NCBI GenBank assembly: GCA_029582165.1 | Contig: CM055876.1 | Coordinates: forward strand, 16,772,501 to 16,836,500 | From: Portulaca oleracea | Lineage: Eukaryota > Streptophyta > Magnoliopsida > Caryophyllales > Portulacaceae | Direction: 5' to 3' | DNA length: 64,000 nt | Shown: positions 61,194 through 64,000 of the stretch, in pieces | Layout of the letters: the number at the start of each line of letters is the position of its first letter | How positions within the stretch are numbered: position 1 is the first letter of the stretch | The notes under the pieces: generated by a model | Database searches by the model: none | Seen by the model: the letters and a program-made list of their open reading frames with translations, nothing else | Told to the model about the DNA's origin: nothing | Position numbers and translations under genes: made by a program

Positions 61194-62885
61194 TGATGTA
61201 TAATCGCCCAGCTATATACATCAAGGTTAGCTAAGAGGACCTTAATCCATCTTGAAGCTACAAATGACATCTAAGGCAACCTTAACTACGATGGTTTATT
61301 AAGCTCAAGGTAGGAAGCGTGAGAACCTTGATGGTATTCTAGCTTACAAGGAGTTACTCTTATATATATATGAGGAAATTGACGAGCTTAAATCACTGTT
61401 GGAGATAAAAGTCCATTATTGAGTAATCATCACTCACGGCAGTGGAGGACCTTATCAAGTGCAGTTCGATATTTGTCTCGATAACGCTAGATCCATAGGT
61501 CTATTGAGGAAGTCATCCGAAGACAGATTGGAGTACATTGAAAGGGCTTTCCAAAGGTTTTTGAATCTTGGAAAACGGACAAGTATTGAAGGAGATATAG
61601 CTAGTTCTTTCTAGATTTGTATTTTAGAAAGTCCTTGATGTTTTTATGATGTAATAAATGTAGAGCATGATGTAAGCCTCAAGGGCCTAACTTCTTGATT
61701 AGTACACGTGCAAGGGGGCTTAGGATTACTATAAATAATCCCCTTAGGCCTCTTGTAATTCATATCACATATCACATAATATACACAAATCGAATCAGAA
61801 GCTTTTGCTTTGTTCTCTGTAACCTTTGCGTTAGAATTTGAGTCTTCTTGAGAGGAGTCTCTTTGAATCTCTTCTTCTATTCTAAGATTGGCTATCTTAG
61901 ATTAGTGATAGAAAGAGTTGGAGGATCCTAGGAGTGGTGAATCTGTATCTCCTTAGAAGATCCCAAGCCGTTTATGATGTATATTTGGTCCCAAATACAC
62001 ATCATAGGATCCAAATAAGAGCTTACATAGAAAAGGAGCTTCAAGCACTCACTAATCTCTCACAAATGGAAGATTCTACCAAGGGTAATCAAGTACTTTG
62101 CTCTATAGTTCAAGAACCATAAAGCTAATGGGGAAGTCATCCTAGAGCCGATTGTTCTACATCCCAAGAGCTTTCATTAGGTTTTTGAATCTTGGAAATT
62201 GGAGAAGAAACGACCAAGTTATTCAAGTTTTAATCTAGCTTAGTTCATTTTGGTTCTTTATGATGTAATCTTTTAATTAGATGATGTAAGCTAGATCCCT
62301 TGAATTTTCTTTCATTTCACACGCCAAGGGGTCCTCTCAATTAGTATAAATAGACGCCTAGGGTGCCTTGTAAAATCATTCATTCAATATATCAAATACA
62401 AATCAAACACACATGATGTTGTTTTCTCTCTAGCTTTTTGTGAGTTTTTCGTCTATCTCTACTTCTTGCCTTGGGTTGGCATCCCTCGGTGGTGAAAGGT
62501 AGAATTGGGCTTGAATATATCAAGGAGTTGTATGAAGATGTTATTATGATCGTTGAAGGTCATTCTTCAAAGATGGAACGTCGTATTACTATTGTCTTCA
62601 TCATGAGTTACAAGCTTGTGAATCTATAATTTGAAGTTGAGAAGTTGAGAAGTTATACTTTGAAGGTCATTCTTCAAAGGGATCTATGATGATTTCAAAG
62701 CATTTAAAAAGAGAGTTTGTAATCACTTCAAGGAACACAAGCGGAAGAAGAAAGTTGACGTGTATAATACTTTTGGAAAGATCTCTTATGAGAAGAAGGA
62801 TGAGTTTAGAAGAAGAAGTGTTATGTAACGGTTTAGAAAAAGTTTTGTCTAAGTTTGAGGACAAACTTTTTCAACCGAGGGAGAA
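61194..62885 (+). repeat. Array unit 24
   Basis: 1692 bp. About 22 bp of the LTR-B leader is missing near 62442, which removes the right arm of the CTAGC/GCTAG stem. Confidence 0.92.
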
Positions 62886-63530
62886 TGATGTATAATTGCC
62901 CAGCTATATACATCAAGGTTAGCTAAGAGGACTTTAATCCAACTTGGAGCTACAAATGACATCTAAGGCAACCTTAACTACGATGGTTTATTAAGCTCAA
63001 GGTAGAAAGCGTGAAGGACCTTGATGGTATTCTAGCTTACAAGGAGTTACTCTTATATATATATGAGGACATTGATGAGCTTAAATCACTCTTGGAGACA
63101 AAATTCCTTTATTGAGTAATCATCACTCACGGCAGTAGAGGACCTTATAAAGTGACGTTCGATATTTTGTTCTATAACTCTAGATCGATACGTTTATTCA
63201 GGAAGTCATCCGAAGACAGATTGGAGTACACTGAAAGGGCTTTCCAATGGTTTTTGAATCTTGGAAAACGGACAAGTATTGAAGGAGATATAGCTAGTTC
63301 TTTCTAGAGTTGTATTTTAGAAAGTCCTTGATGTTTTTATGATGTAATAAATGTAGAGCATGATGTAAGCCTCAAGGGCCTAACTTCTTGATTAGTAAAC
63401 GTGCAAGGGTGCTTAGGATTACTATAAATAATCCCCTTAGGCCTCTTGTAATACATATCACTTATCACATAATATACACAAATCAAATCAAAAGCTTTTG
63501 CTTTGTTCACTGTAACCTTTGCGTTAGAAT
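62886..63530 (+). repeat. Array unit 25 (truncated, array end)
   Basis: The unit ends in the LTR-A leader just after gcgttagaat. The sequence then switches to the internal 3' end of a TR-GAG-like element. Both partners have tt at the joint. Confidence 0.9.
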
Positions 63531-63645
63531 TTCATCAAAGGGATCTACGATGACTTCAAAGCTTTCAAGAAGAAAGTCTTTGTGAAGAAGGCAAGAAGGG
63601 TTGATTTTCCAAGTTTGAGGACAAACTTTTTCAAGCGGGGGTGTA
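63531..63645 (+). mobile_element. Internal 3' end of a second TR-GAG-like copy
   Basis: From ttcatcaaaggg this matches 10919-11033 without a difference that I can see. It is truncated on its 5' side at the array joint and has no LTR, primer site or target duplication to the left. It encodes only the last residues of the tail. Confidence 0.88.
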
Positions 63646-64000
63646 TGATGCATAATTGATGGCCTTATGCATCAAGGTCAACCATGGAGACATCTAATAC
63701 TCACCTAGAAGGTAGAAGATTTCAAGTCTCTCTTTTATCTCTCTACTTGGAAGGGATCAACTCATGCGGACGTATACTTTTGCTCCTTAATTCAAGGACC
63801 GTGAAGCTATCATAGAAGTCATCCTAGAAGGGATTATTCTACATTCCAAGAGCTTTCATATGGTTCAAGAATCTTTGAATTTGGATGAGAATCCAAGGAG
63901 TTATTCATATTTGTAATATAGTTTAGTATATTGTTTTCTTTATGATGTAAGCATTAGGATGAATGATGTAAGCCCTTAAGGGGTCTTTTCTTGAAGCTAG
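63646..64000 (+). repeat. 3' LTR of second TR-GAG-like copy (window ends inside)
   Basis: TGATGCATAATT at 63646 follows the G-rich tract. The first 355 bp of an LTR expected to be about 972 bp are visible. They match the LTRs of the element at 7727 almost perfectly. Confidence 0.92.

Larger units (their letters stand above)
1..63530 (+). repeat. LTR-derived satellite array, ~1.715-kb monomer, 25 units
   Basis: The same ~1.7-kb sequence recurs head to tail with period 1704-1717 bp in most units (shorter in 21, 23 and 24). I place the monomer start at TGATGTATAATCG, directly after the G-rich tract AACCGGGGGAGAA. In order the monomer holds: LTR-A, about 775 bp, with its own ATGATGTAA boxes and TATA box; LTR-B, about 570 bp, which starts at a second TGATGTATA foldback and has a second promoter; a ~150-bp segment with no visible relative; and a ~215-bp remnant of a retroelement internal 3' end. 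LTR-A and LTR-B align by eye with the LTRs of the elements at 7727 and 18449. Short ORFs of 60-87 codons recur in every unit because the units are copies, and I do not regard them as genes. Three retroelements interrupt the array. Retrotransposon LTRs are known to seed plant satellites, for example Sobo in Solanum bulbocastanum. Confidence 0.95.

Noticed and set aside
1..63530. CRISPR-like or gene-cluster tandem array
   Set aside because: The repeats are 1.7 kb, contiguous and without spacers, and the origin is retroelement sequence.
1..63530. Centromeric satellite
   Set aside because: The size and retroelement content would fit, but nothing in the sequence shows centromere function. CENH3 ChIP or FISH would be needed.

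Overview
This is repetitive nuclear DNA from a flowering plant, probably a eudicot, although the species cannot be read from the sequence. The plant assignment rests on three Ty3/gypsy-type LTR retrotransposon insertions with initiator-methionine tRNA primer sites, 5-bp target duplications, a plant-type Gag and a chromodomain remnant. I see no host protein gene, rRNA, tRNA or CRISPR array.

The backbone (1-63530) is one head-to-tail array of a ~1.715-kb monomer, 25 units of which the first and last are partial. The monomer is built from retrotransposon pieces. LTR-A and LTR-B are two diverged, 3'-truncated LTRs in the same orientation. They are followed by a decayed internal 3' end and a G-rich tract that abuts the next LTR-A. 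Both LTRs resemble the LTRs of the Gag-only elements inserted in the array, so the array looks like a satellite made from relatives of its own invaders. Units 3-16 are homogenised. Unit 1, and more strongly units 17-25, carry other variants, and units 21-25 have deletions.

Three insertions interrupt the array. (1) 7727-12008 is a TR-GAG-like element with 0.97-kb LTRs and a Gag plus partial protease, but no reverse transcriptase or integrase (TSD ggtaa). (2) 18449-25891 is a composite of a related family: one forward LTR head-to-head with a reverse LTR-internal-LTR-internal-LTR block. The whole is flanked by one perfect TSD (tgtaa), so both outer ends are U3 ends. (3) 30080-40474 is a LARD-like element with 3.4-kb LTRs and a mostly non-coding interior. 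Its 3' interior keeps decayed integrase C-terminal and chromodomain sequence, marking it as a chromovirus derivative. At 63531 the array stops in mid-LTR-A and joins the 3' end of a second copy of element 1, which continues past the window.

The most interesting signals are shared by the four related LTR types. All have two ATGATGTAA boxes exactly 21 bp apart and then TATAAATA 63-64 bp further on. All begin with a TGATG...CATCA foldback that shows compensatory changes. Their leaders carry short stem-loops, also with compensatory changes. With the two-U3-ended composite, these are the best candidates for undescribed biology here. Much of 18.45-22.3 kb shows short homopolymer and dinucleotide contractions that may be consensus errors, so frameshifts there need caution.
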